From assembly GCA_023417065.1 (NCBI GenBank), contig JAEZGH010000051.1, positions 1 to 63,480 of the forward strand: a stretch of DNA of 63,480 bases. Reading direction: 5' to 3'. This DNA is from Bacteroidota bacterium. Its GTDB lineage: Bacteria; Bacteroidota; Bacteroidia; Cytophagales; Cyclobacteriaceae. The notes below the pieces were generated by a model. It made no database searches. It saw only the letters and a program-made list of their open reading frames with translations, and was not told where the DNA came from. Every line of letters begins with the position of its first letter. Position 1 is the stretch's first letter. Shown here piece by piece: positions 15,845 through 24,098 of the stretch. Both the position numbers and the translations under genes were made by a program.

Positions 15845-16525
15845 ATGAAAAAGGCCTTTATCCTCATTGCATTTGCCCTGGTTCATCAACTTGGCGCCGC
15901 CCAGTATAAGTACGGCCTGAAACCTGTTACACTGGAAGCCTATAAGAAGTCCGTGGCAGCTGATCCGAAAAAAGAACTCATCAACCTGGAGAAACACATT
16001 CCGGGCATTGTACTGGATATCCGGTACGCGACCTCAAACAACTTCACGGGAGAAGTGATCTACAATCTTCCCAGGGCATATGCCCGCAAACCCGTAGCTG
16101 ATGCGCTCAAGGGCGCGCAGGCGGACTTCAAAGCGATGGGATATGGTATAAAGGTCTTCGATTCGTACCGTCCCTATAAGGCCACCGTTAAGTTCTACGA
16201 GGTGTACAAGGACACGACGTATGTGGCTTCACCGTACAGGGGCTCACGCCACAACCGGGGATGTGCAGTTGATATGACGCTGGTAGACCTTGCCACCGGC
16301 GAAGAACTTAAGATGCCTACCGGTTTCGACAGCTTCAAAAAAGAAGCGTGGCCATCTACGCCTGTGAGTGATCCTGAAATCCGGAAGAATCGCCAGGTGC
16401 TGATCGACGTGATGAAAAAGTGGGGGTTTCGTGTAAACGGCTCCGAATGGTGGCACTTCGACTTTAACGGATGGAGCAAGTACGAAATCCTGGATATCGA
16501 TTTTGAAGAGCTCGAGAAAAACTGA
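15845..16525 (+). CDS. D-Ala-D-Ala dipeptidase, VanX/DdpX type
   Basis: A 226-residue exported peptidase of family M15D with a signal peptide (MKKAFILIAFALVHQLGAAQ). Zinc ligands are in SRHNRGCAVDMT (His and Asp) and SEWWHFDF (His), with the catalytic Glu just before the last His. It releases D-Ala from D-Ala-D-Ala. No vancomycin-resistance ligase or regulator lies near, so a role in peptidoglycan recycling is more likely than resistance. Confidence 0.93.
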   Translation: MKKAFILIAFALVHQLGAAQYKYGLKPVTLEAYKKSVAADPKKELINLEKHIPGIVLDIRYATSNNFTGEVIYNLPRAYARKPVADALKGAQADFKAMGYGIKVFDSYRPYKATVKFYEVYKDTTYVASPYRGSRHNRGCAVDMTLVDLATGEELKMPTGFDSFKKEAWPSTPVSDPEIRKNRQVLIDVMKKWGFRVNGSEWWHFDFNGWSKYEILDIDFEELEKN

Positions 16526-16561
16526 GGTTAAATTACCAGAAGCGTTCGAGGCGCATCGCGC

Positions 16562-17407
16562 CTACTTGCGTGTCTGAAACGCCAGGCCCTTCAAATATGC
16601 GAGGCTAAGGGGTATCTGGAACGACGCACGTGAAGACTCATCTTCAATAAAGAAGTACTGGATGCCCAGCTCGCGGGCTACCTGGACGGCTTCAGATACG
16701 CCTGCATCACCGGCTCCCAGACTTACATTGGTTTCAGGGTCAGCCTTTCCATCAGAGGTAACTGGACTACCGTGCTTGCGATCATTAAGATGAAGCATCA
16801 CAAATCGCGATGGATACTTTCTGAGCAGCGCCACGGGGTCTTTCCCGGCTTGTTTAACCCAGAAGATGTCCATCTGCAGGTACACCACGGACGGATCCAG
16901 TTTCGTCATAAAATAGTCGAATACCGTTCCCGATTGATGCGCTGTAAACTCATATCCATGGGGGCGGTAGCACAGCAGAAGCCCATTTTGGGAGATAACC
17001 TTCCCAGCCTGATTCAGGACCTCAGAAGTCGTTTCCGCGTCTTCCGGTGAGAATGTGCCTTCGTGTGGCAGCCAGTTACAAACGATGAATCTTGCCCCGT
17101 AAGAGCGCGCTTCGTCGGCCACGGCCTGCGGATCGGCCTTCAGCTTCTCGTACGTCGTGCTGAAACTGACTACAGAGAGCTGATTTTTTGCCAGAAGCTT
17201 GATCAGTTGGGGAAATGAAAGGCCATACGTATCTGAAAGCTCAACCTGCCGGAACCCCATATCGTGAATCTGCGCCATGGCGGCGGCGGGGTCTTTGGCA
17301 AACTCGTTTCGAAGGCTGCGGAGCCCAATGCCGATTTCCTGCCCAAAAAGCGCAGAATTGCACAGGACCAGGATGCCAACCAGGAGCCGAAACGGTTTAA
17401 ATGTCAT
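16562..17407 (-). CDS. Exported sugar phosphate isomerase/epimerase-like TIM barrel
   Basis: A 281-residue protein of the xylose-isomerase-like TIM-barrel family (AP endonuclease 2 superfamily). I start at MTFKPFRLLVGILVLCNSALFGQ, which gives a clean signal peptide; the frame also runs 29 codons upstream without a signal. Metal-binding type segments include YLQMDIFWVKQAGKDP, FVMLHLNDRK and YFFIEDESS. Periplasmic members are frequent in Bacteroidota, where they usually process rare sugars, but no substrate can be assigned. It converges with the VanX-type gene. Confidence 0.85.
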   Translation of the reverse strand: MTFKPFRLLVGILVLCNSALFGQEIGIGLRSLRNEFAKDPAAAMAQIHDMGFRQVELSDTYGLSFPQLIKLLAKNQLSVVSFSTTYEKLKADPQAVADEARSYGARFIVCNWLPHEGTFSPEDAETTSEVLNQAGKVISQNGLLLCYRPHGYEFTAHQSGTVFDYFMTKLDPSVVYLQMDIFWVKQAGKDPVALLRKYPSRFVMLHLNDRKHGSPVTSDGKADPETNVSLGAGDAGVSEAVQVARELGIQYFFIEDESSRASFQIPLSLAYLKGLAFQTRK

Positions 17408-17480
17408 GGGTTTATGCAGCCAAATAAGTACGGAAATTATGGTTATTCTGTGGAAAGACCAAATTCCGGGTTCTTCATAC

Positions 17481-17510
17481 AAAAAAGGCGCCATCCGGAG
17501 ATGTCGCCTT
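17481..17510 (-). terminator. Rho-independent terminator of the leuCDBA operon
   Basis: AAGGCGCCAT (17485-17494) pairs with ATGTCGCCTT (17501-17510) at nine of ten positions, followed on the minus strand by a run of six T (A at 17481-17486). It lies about 17 bp after the leuA stop codon. Confidence 0.85.
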
Positions 17511-17526
17511 TTCGGGGTTTGGTTAG

Positions 17527-18693
17527 TTATCGTTGCGCGGCCAGCACCGGCGTGTTCGCCACCAGTACCGCGAGATCTTCATCGTTGACATTCTTTTTCT
17601 CGTCAGCCATCACCAGGAAGTTCTGATACAGGGTATCCAGCTCACTCTTGTTGGGCTGATAGCCGAGCAGTTCCAGCCTGTGTTTCAGGGCTGCCCTTCC
17701 ACTGCGCGCCGTAAGCACGATAGAAGAACACGGAACGCCCACGTCAGCAGGGTTGATGATTTCGTAGTTTTCAGCATTCTTGAGGAACCCGTCCTGATGG
17801 ATTCCGGATGAATGGGCAAATGCGTTGGCACCTACGATAGCCTTGTTAGGCTGAACCGGCATACGCATCAGATCAGAAACCAGGTTGCTCACCTCATAAA
17901 TCTTTTCCGACTTGATGTTCGTGTACAGATCAAGGTCCTTGTGTGTCTTGAGAATCATCGCCACTTCTTCCAGTGACGTGTTGCCGGCGCGCTCACCAAT
18001 TCCGTTGATGGTCACCTCAGCCTGGCGTGCTCCGTTCATGATGCCTGAAATGGTGTTCGCCGTAGCAAGACCCAGGTCGTTGTGGCAATGAACAGAGATG
18101 ATCGCCTTGTCGATGTTCTTCACATTTTCAAACAGGTACTGGATGCGTCGGCCATAAAGGTGGGGGAGGCAGTAACCCGTAGTATCGGGGATGTTCACCA
18201 CGTCGGCGCCGGCAGCGATCACCGCTTCTACCAGTTGTGCCAGGAAGGCCAGGTCAGCGCGTCCCGCATCTTCGGCGAAGAATTCCACCTGAACGCCTTT
18301 AGACTTCGCGTACTCCACGGCCCACACGCCCTGCTCCATGATCTTCTCACGCGTGCTGTTGAACTTGTGCTTGATATGGATGTCTGACGAACCGATACCG
18401 GTATGTATACGGCCGCGTTTCGCGTACCGCAGCGCTTCACCAGCTACGTCGATGTCGTCTTTCTTGGCTCGTGTAAGGGCACATATAATCGGTTCAGATA
18501 CAGCTTTCGAAATCTCGATTACTGAAAGGAAATCCCCGGGGCTTGATATTGGAAAACCCGCCTCTATTACATCTACACCTAGTTCCTCCAACGCCTTGGC
18601 TACTGTAACCTTTTCGTTCGTCGAAAGCTGGCAACCAGGTACCTGCTCTCCATCACGAAGCGTTGTGTCGAAGATTTCGATTTTTTTAGTCAT
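17527..18693 (-). CDS. leuA: 2-isopropylmalate synthase (short form)
   Basis: A 388-residue enzyme that condenses acetyl-CoA with 2-ketoisovalerate, the first committed step to leucine. The catalytic barrel shows FDTTLRDGEQVPG at residues 8-20 and the metal/substrate motif SVHCHNDLGLATAN near residue 200. The chain ends about 130 residues earlier than the 510-520 residue enteric form and has no C-terminal LeuA allosteric domain. Leucine feedback inhibition through that domain is therefore not expected. It is the last gene of leuC-leuD-leuB-leuA, 19 bp after leuB. Confidence 0.93.
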   Translation of the reverse strand: MTKKIEIFDTTLRDGEQVPGCQLSTNEKVTVAKALEELGVDVIEAGFPISSPGDFLSVIEISKAVSEPIICALTRAKKDDIDVAGEALRYAKRGRIHTGIGSSDIHIKHKFNSTREKIMEQGVWAVEYAKSKGVQVEFFAEDAGRADLAFLAQLVEAVIAAGADVVNIPDTTGYCLPHLYGRRIQYLFENVKNIDKAIISVHCHNDLGLATANTISGIMNGARQAEVTINGIGERAGNTSLEEVAMILKTHKDLDLYTNIKSEKIYEVSNLVSDLMRMPVQPNKAIVGANAFAHSSGIHQDGFLKNAENYEIINPADVGVPCSSIVLTARSGRAALKHRLELLGYQPNKSELDTLYQNFLVMADEKKNVNDEDLAVLVANTPVLAAQR

Positions 18694-18712
18694 GCTTTTT
18701 GGGTTTGGTGAT

Positions 18713-19816
18713 TTAATTATTGACCGGGTTTTGCACAGCCATCCGAATGTGATTGCACACCACGTTACCCATCACTTCGGTTCCAAGTATTTTTTCATGC
18801 GGCGTGTTGCTGTCAGCAATATCACGCGTGCGATATCCGTCTTTGAGTGTCTGCTCAACGGCACGAATTACGGCTTCCGATTCTTCCTTCAGACCCAGCG
18901 ATATGTCCAGCAGAAGCGCTGCAGACAGGATAGAGGCGAGCGGATTCGCAACACCCATACCGGTAATGTCGTGGGCACTTCCGTGGATAGGCTCGTAAAG
19001 TCCTACCGTATCGCCAACCGATGCCGATGCCAGCATTCCCATTGAACCGGCGATCTGCGAGGCTTCGTCCGTGAGGATATCTCCAAAGAGATTTCCGGTA
19101 ACAACTACGTCAAAGCTGCGCGGATTCTGGATCAGCTTCATCGCTGCCGCATCCACAAACATGTGTTCTACTTCAACGTCAGGATATTCTTTGGCCACAT
19201 CCTGAACAACAGATCTCCACAGGCGCGAGCTCTCGAGAACATTAGCCTTGTCGACAGATGTTACTTTCTTTCTCCGCGTCTGAGCTGCCTTGAATGCTTT
19301 ATGCGCGATACGTTCCACTTCGTAGCGCGAATAGATCATCGTATCGTAAGCCGTGTCGTTGTTGTTCTTTCTGCCGCGTTCGCCGAAGTACACATCGCCG
19401 GTGAGTTCACGGAAGAACAGAATGTCAGATCCCCGGAGAATCTCGGGCTTGATGCTGCTGGCGCCAAGGAGTTCGTCAAACAATTTGATAGGGCGCAGAT
19501 TGGCGTAAAGGCCAAGTTCCTTCCGCATTTTCAAAAGACCCTGCTCCGGACGTACCTTGAGCGTCGGGTCGTTGTCGTATTTCGGATGCCCTACCGCGCC
19601 AAAGAGAATCGCATCTGCGTTGCGCATTTTTGTAAGGGACTCCTCCGGCAGCGGATCACCTGTGGCTTCGATAGCTTCGTGTCCGATAAGCGCTTCGTCG
19701 AAAACAATTTCAAAACCGAAACATTCAGCAACCTGCTCAAGAACTTTTTTCCCGCAGTTCGTTACTTCCTTTCCGATTCCGTCTCCGGGTAATACTGTGA
19801 TCTTATATTTGTTCAT
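18713..19816 (-). CDS. leuB: 3-isopropylmalate dehydrogenase
   Basis: A 367-residue NAD-dependent decarboxylating dehydrogenase. GDGIGKEV begins near residue 11, the substrate arginines lie in LRPEQ/RGSD-type segments, IYSRYEVERIAHKAFKAAQ is in the middle, and the signature NLFGDILTDEASQIAGSMGMLASASVG and EPIHGSAHDITG are complete. It converts 3-isopropylmalate to 2-ketoisocaproate. It lies between leuD (17 bp) and leuA (19 bp). Confidence 0.97.
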   Translation of the reverse strand: MNKYKITVLPGDGIGKEVTNCGKKVLEQVAECFGFEIVFDEALIGHEAIEATGDPLPEESLTKMRNADAILFGAVGHPKYDNDPTLKVRPEQGLLKMRKELGLYANLRPIKLFDELLGASSIKPEILRGSDILFFRELTGDVYFGERGRKNNNDTAYDTMIYSRYEVERIAHKAFKAAQTRRKKVTSVDKANVLESSRLWRSVVQDVAKEYPDVEVEHMFVDAAAMKLIQNPRSFDVVVTGNLFGDILTDEASQIAGSMGMLASASVGDTVGLYEPIHGSAHDITGMGVANPLASILSAALLLDISLGLKEESEAVIRAVEQTLKDGYRTRDIADSNTPHEKILGTEVMGNVVCNHIRMAVQNPVNN

Positions 19817-19833
19817 CGTGTTCCGTATCGTGA

Positions 19834-20421
19834 TTAGTGAGCAAGTTCAAAATGTTTGATTTCGTTCCGAAGACTGAGCAGATAGTCGATGTCGTCATAA
19901 CCATTCATCAGACAGGTCTTCTTGTACGGATTGATATCAAATGATTCGGATGATCCGTCTTCCAGGGAGACTTTCTGATTTTCCAGGTCTACCGTTATTT
20001 CCGTTTCGGGATTCTGTTCAATCGCGGTGAATACCTTTTTCAGAAAGGCGTCTGATACCTGTACCGGAAGCAAGGCATTGTTGAGTGCATTGTTCTTGAA
20101 GATATCCGCGAAGAAGCTGGAGATAACTACGCGCAGTCCGGCATCATAAATGGCCCATGCTGCGTGTTCACGGCTACTGCCGCAGCCGAAGTTTTTTCCG
20201 GCTACGAGAATTTTACCGCTGTATTTCGGATTATTCATCACAAAATCAGGATTCGGTGTGTCCTCTGAAGTGTAACGCCAGTCGCGGAACAGGTTTTCGC
20301 CAAATCCTTCGCGTGTCGTCGCTTTCAGAAAGCGCGCAGGAATGATCTGATCGGTATCTATATTTTCAATCGGAAGCGGAATTGCTCTGCTCTTAAGTGT
20401 GATAAATTTTTCTTTGCTCAT
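19834..20421 (-). CDS. leuD: 3-isopropylmalate dehydratase small subunit
   Basis: A 195-residue swivelling subunit of isopropylmalate isomerase. IDTDQIIPARFLK near the start and GKNFGCGSSREHAAWA near residue 85 are the family signatures. It pairs with the Fe-S large subunit encoded 12 bp upstream. The length is typical. Confidence 0.97.
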   Translation of the reverse strand: MSKEKFITLKSRAIPLPIENIDTDQIIPARFLKATTREGFGENLFRDWRYTSEDTPNPDFVMNNPKYSGKILVAGKNFGCGSSREHAAWAIYDAGLRVVISSFFADIFKNNALNNALLPVQVSDAFLKKVFTAIEQNPETEITVDLENQKVSLEDGSSESFDINPYKKTCLMNGYDDIDYLLSLRNEIKHFELAH

Positions 20422-20433
20422 CTCAACGTATTT

Positions 20434-21861
20434 CTAGGCCGTTATCAAAGGGTTTTCAACTAGTTCGCGCACGTCGGTAACTCTGCCGGTAATGGCAGCG
20501 GCGGCAGCACTCAGCGGACTCGCCAGGAAGGTTCTCGACTTGGGTCCCTGTCTGCCTTCAAAGTTTCTGTTGGACGTACTGATGCAGTACTTGCCTGCGG
20601 GAATTTTGTCTTCGTTCATCGCGAGGCATGCAGAGCATCCGGGCTGGCGAAGTTGGAAACCTGCTTCTTCGAAAATTTTATCCAGACCTTCTTTGCGCGC
20701 CTGATCTTCTACCTGCTTCGAACCGGGAACTACCCATACCTCCACATTGTCGGCTTTCTTCTTGCCCTTCACGATGGAAGCAACAAGGCGAAGGTCTTCG
20801 ATGCGGGCATTGGTACAGCTTCCGATGAATACATAATCCACGGGCTTGCCCAGAAGCTGCGATCCTTCATCAAGGCCCATGTACTCGAGGGATTTTTTGA
20901 AGGATGTTTGTTCGCTGATATCTTTCAGTTCCTGTACCGTAGGGATGCGGTCTGTTACCTTGATACCCATTCCAGGGTTTGTTCCATAAGTAATCATCGG
21001 TGCGATGTCGGCGGCGTCGAATTCAAGTACTTCGTCGTACTTCGCGCCATCGTCGGAACGCAGTTGTCTCCATTGTTCCACCAGGCGCTCGAACGTCTCA
21101 CCCTGCGGAGCGAATTTGCGTCCGCGGATGTAGTTGAATGTTGTTTCGTCAGGTGCGATCAGTCCACCGCGTGCACCCATCTCGATGCTCATGTTACAGA
21201 TGGTCATCCGCGCTTCCATCGACAGGCTGCGGATAGCTTCACCGGCGTATTCAACGAAGAAACCGGTAGCACCACTGGCTGATATCTTCGAGATGATGTA
21301 CAGGATGATGTCTTTCGCGACAACGCCGTTGCCGAGCTTGCCATTGATTTCGATTTTCATCGTCTTGGGCCGGTACTGGAGAATACACTGCGTGGCGAGT
21401 ACCTGCTCCACTTCGCTGGTACCAATACCGAAGGCGATGTTTCCGAATGCACCGTGTGTTGACGTATGGCTGTCGCCGCATACGATTGTCATGCCGGGAA
21501 GGGTAAGGCCGAGCTCCGGACCGATGATGTGTACGATGCCCTGATAGGGATGGCCGAGGTCGTATAGCGTAATGCCGAACTCGTTGCAATTCTGACGGAG
21601 CGTTTCAACCTGATGCCTCGAGAGCGCTTCCTTGATGGGAAGGTGCTGATCAAGTGTAGGTACGTTATGGTCAGGGGTTGCTGTAGTGCGCGACGGATTA
21701 AATACGGGTACGCCTCTCTTGCGAATGCCGGCAAATGCCTGCGGACTCGTTACTTCATGGATAAAATGCCGGTCGATGTAGAGGACATCCGGGTGGCCTT
21801 CGCTTTGCTTCACGACGTGTGCGTCCCAGATTTTGTCGAACAATGTTTTTGATTGACTCAT
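20434..21861 (-). CDS. leuC: 3-isopropylmalate dehydratase large subunit
   Basis: A 475-residue aconitase-like Fe-S protein that isomerises 2- to 3-isopropylmalate. The 4Fe-4S ligands are in FIGSCTNARIEDL and QPGCSACLAMN, and CGDSHTSTHGAFG is intact. It is the first gene of the leuCDBA operon. About 230 bp of leader separates it from the upstream hydrolase gene, and this leader holds two hairpins and a tiny Leu-containing reading frame. Confidence 0.97.
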   Translation of the reverse strand: MSQSKTLFDKIWDAHVVKQSEGHPDVLYIDRHFIHEVTSPQAFAGIRKRGVPVFNPSRTTATPDHNVPTLDQHLPIKEALSRHQVETLRQNCNEFGITLYDLGHPYQGIVHIIGPELGLTLPGMTIVCGDSHTSTHGAFGNIAFGIGTSEVEQVLATQCILQYRPKTMKIEINGKLGNGVVAKDIILYIISKISASGATGFFVEYAGEAIRSLSMEARMTICNMSIEMGARGGLIAPDETTFNYIRGRKFAPQGETFERLVEQWRQLRSDDGAKYDEVLEFDAADIAPMITYGTNPGMGIKVTDRIPTVQELKDISEQTSFKKSLEYMGLDEGSQLLGKPVDYVFIGSCTNARIEDLRLVASIVKGKKKADNVEVWVVPGSKQVEDQARKEGLDKIFEEAGFQLRQPGCSACLAMNEDKIPAGKYCISTSNRNFEGRQGPKSRTFLASPLSAAAAAITGRVTDVRELVENPLITA

Positions 21862-21943
21862 GGTCTGTTTTAATTCAACTGCTTTGATTCCTGTTCCCGA
21901 GCGATAACAACTGTTAGTTTGCTCGAAGTTCTTATAAACGAAA

Positions 21944-21970
21944 TCGTCCCGCCGGTAACCGACGGGACGA
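21944..21970 (-). promoter_or_regulatory. Strong hairpin in the leuC leader
   Basis: TCGTCCCG and CGGGACGA arms extend to a 13-bp stem with one mismatch around a minimal loop, about 75 bp upstream of the leuC start codon. On the minus strand it is followed by ATTTCGTTT, a weak T-rich tail. It could be an attenuator terminator or a leader structure. I did not find a convincing antiterminator partner. Confidence 0.45.
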
Positions 21971-21984
21971 TGCTGATGTTATTC

Positions 21985-22017
21985 AAAAAGTCACTTCTTC
22001 GAAGTGTATAGTCTTTT
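21985..22017 (-). terminator. Terminator-like hairpin upstream of leuC
   Basis: CACTTC (21992-21997) pairs with GAAGTG (22001-22006) around a TTC loop, and A and T runs flank both sides (21985-21989 and 22013-22017), so it could work in either direction. It may end the transcript of the hydrolase gene at 22156 or act in the leu leader. Confidence 0.5.
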
Positions 22018-22094
22018 TCACACAAATACTATTTCACGAAGATCAGAAATGTAAAGGGCTACTTCAACATAATGTTGAAAAATTTTTCCATCCG

Positions 22095-22133
22095 CTAACA
22101 AGTGATTGGTAGCGGTAACGGTAGCATTGTCAT
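22095..22133 (-). promoter_or_regulatory. Possible Leu-rich leader peptide for the leu operon
   Basis: A 12-codon frame encodes MTMLPLPLPITC, with Leu codons at positions 4, 6 and 8, and is followed downstream by two hairpins before leuC. The layout is reminiscent of a leucine attenuator, but there are only three Leu codons, the ribosome-binding signal is weak, and no mutually exclusive pairing is evident. Chance occurrence is quite possible. Confidence 0.2.
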
Positions 22134-22155
22134 AGGGAAAAGCTGCTGTAAAGGC

Positions 22156-22929
22156 CTACCACCACGGCAGCGGCAACTTGATGTCGTTTACGGAATTCAC
22201 CATCATGTCGGGACGGAATGCGTATTGCTTCAACTCTTCGATCCGCGTGATTCCACTCAGCACCAGAATTGTCTTGTATCCCATCTGTACGCCACCCTGA
22301 ATGTCGGTGCCCATCGTGTCGCCGATAACGGTTGTTTCAGCAGTCTCCAACCCCAGTGCCTTCCGCGCAGAACGCATCATTACAGGTCCTGGCTTGCCGA
22401 TGACAAACGCTTTCACTCCCGTGGCCTCTTCAATCATCGCTGTAGTGGCCGCGATACCAAGGTTATTCCATCCCTGCATTTTCGGCGAGGGATCCCGGTT
22501 AGTGGTGATGAACTTCGCGCCGTTGAGAATCATGTCAACGGCCCGTTGTACCATCTCAAGTGTGAAGTTCCTGCCCTCGCCAAGAACAACGAATTCAGGA
22601 TCCGTTTCCACCAGCGAAATGCCGTTCTCGTGAAGGCTCGTTAACAGTCCGCCTTCGCCCAACACATAGGCAGTGCCCCGCGGAATCTGGCTCGCAAGGA
22701 ATTTCCCCGTGGCCATTGCACTTGTGTAGATGTGATCCTCCGTAACCTTTATGCCCAGCTTGGCAAGTTTCCGTACGGCTTCGAGCCGCGTCCGCTGACT
22801 GTTATTGGTCATGAACATAAACGGTATCTTTTGCTGCAACAGACGATTCACAAATTCATCCGCGCCCGGAATCATTTGGTCGCCGCCGTAAACAACGCCG
22901 TCCATGTCAATTAGTAATCCTTGTGCCAT
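22156..22929 (-). CDS. HAD-superfamily hydrolase, NagD-like (class IIA)
   Basis: A 257-residue phosphatase. Motif I is DMDGVVYGG near residue 8 with the nucleophile and acid/base Asp, motif II is FMTNNS, the conserved Lys is in VIGKPGPVMM, and motif III is GDTMGTDIQGG. The NagD cap lies between motifs II and III. The likely substrate is a small phosphorylated metabolite, but it cannot be specified. The reading direction is the same as that of the leu operon downstream. Confidence 0.93.
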   Translation of the reverse strand: MAQGLLIDMDGVVYGGDQMIPGADEFVNRLLQQKIPFMFMTNNSQRTRLEAVRKLAKLGIKVTEDHIYTSAMATGKFLASQIPRGTAYVLGEGGLLTSLHENGISLVETDPEFVVLGEGRNFTLEMVQRAVDMILNGAKFITTNRDPSPKMQGWNNLGIAATTAMIEEATGVKAFVIGKPGPVMMRSARKALGLETAETTVIGDTMGTDIQGGVQMGYKTILVLSGITRIEELKQYAFRPDMMVNSVNDIKLPLPWW

Positions 22930-23025
22930 ATAAGATTGTTAAAACGAAATATACGTGTTTTTAATACACTTAATCAAGAGTTACCAAATTACGCAAAAAG
23001 CAGCGTATCCCCCCGTGGCGCTTAA

Positions 23026-24027
23026 CTAATAATTCACGACGACAACGATGGCGGTAAGAATCGTCGACGACCTCCGCCATTGCCCGTAGCTATTGCGCCT
23101 GTAGTAACATTTGAAATTTTCTACCACCATCCGGTCGGACGAAGACGCGAATGACGTACCTGCGCGATACCCGTGATAGCTGTTAAACGTTACCTGCTCG
23201 TCGTCGATCTGCAGGGTGTCGGTAGTAACACGACGGGGATACAGACGCGCGAACTCCCGATACATGTCCATCAGAAGCTTGCGGTCATCGTCCTCTATGA
23301 GCCATTCGAACACAATGAAGAATGACGGCTGATCAATCCGGATGTTGTACGAAGACAAATCAAAATTCAGCCATCCTTTTCGGACGCCGGAGCTGACCAC
23401 AATGTTTTCGTGGAATAGATCCTGGTCAGGCAGTCCTGTTTTCTCATCCACCGACATAAACCGGAGACGCACCTTGAAGTCGTCGAATGTGTTGTAGTTG
23501 ATCCGGAGCCGGGCTTTGCGAACGAAGAAGGGCACTGTCAGCGCGCTGTGATACGTTGGGCCGCCGTTCTCAATCAGCAGCGCCATCGCTGACCCCGCGG
23601 CTACCGAGTCCACGTAGATGCTGCCTGAGTTGAAGGCCGCGTTGCCCATTTCAAAACTCCGTGCAGGCTTCCGTCGCCGCGATTTAACAACGACATTTTT
23701 CAGCATCGTGGTCTGTTCGCGCAGCGTGATGACAATGCTCTCTTCGTGAACGAGGTCTTGCACACGTACCGACTTCCGTTCAAATCCGAGGGCAGAAAAC
23801 AACAGGGTGTCGTTCATCAGCGCCGGCGGAATGATTATCTCGAACGTGCCGTCGTCATTGGAGATGGTTCCCGCGCGCGTATTGAGAATGCCAATGTTTG
23901 CGTACGCAATCGGAGAATTGTCTTCTTCATTTACCAGGACGCCTTCGAGTTTTACCTGACTGGCTACATGCAAGGCGCAAAAGACAAAAAAGACTGTGGC
24001 AACGAAACGGGATCGGGCAGCAACCAT
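23026..24027 (-). CDS. Exported protein with carboxypeptidase-like regulatory domain
   Basis: A 333-residue secreted protein: signal peptide (FVATVFFVFCALHVASQ), then a CarboxypepD_reg-like beta-sandwich (residues about 26-105, with VKLEGVLVNEEDNSPIAYANIGI and TISNDDGTFEI), then a beta-rich region of unknown fold. The first domain is the one found at the start of TonB-dependent receptors, but no plug or barrel follows. Many Bacteroidota encode such stand-alone proteins at the cell surface with no known role. Confidence 0.8.
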   Translation of the reverse strand: MVAARSRFVATVFFVFCALHVASQVKLEGVLVNEEDNSPIAYANIGILNTRAGTISNDDGTFEIIIPPALMNDTLLFSALGFERKSVRVQDLVHEESIVITLREQTTMLKNVVVKSRRRKPARSFEMGNAAFNSGSIYVDSVAAGSAMALLIENGGPTYHSALTVPFFVRKARLRINYNTFDDFKVRLRFMSVDEKTGLPDQDLFHENIVVSSGVRKGWLNFDLSSYNIRIDQPSFFIVFEWLIEDDDRKLLMDMYREFARLYPRRVTTDTLQIDDEQVTFNSYHGYRAGTSFASSSDRMVVENFKCYYRRNSYGQWRRSSTILTAIVVVVNY

Positions 24028-24098
24028 ATTCCTAAACGCAGGACAATATAACGAAAAGATACCAGCCCCGACAGTCAGGAAAGTGCAAATGGCCGCCT

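Noticed and set aside
15845..16525. Vancomycin-resistance gene cluster
   Set aside because: Only the dipeptidase is present; vanH, vanA-type ligase and the VanRS regulators are absent.
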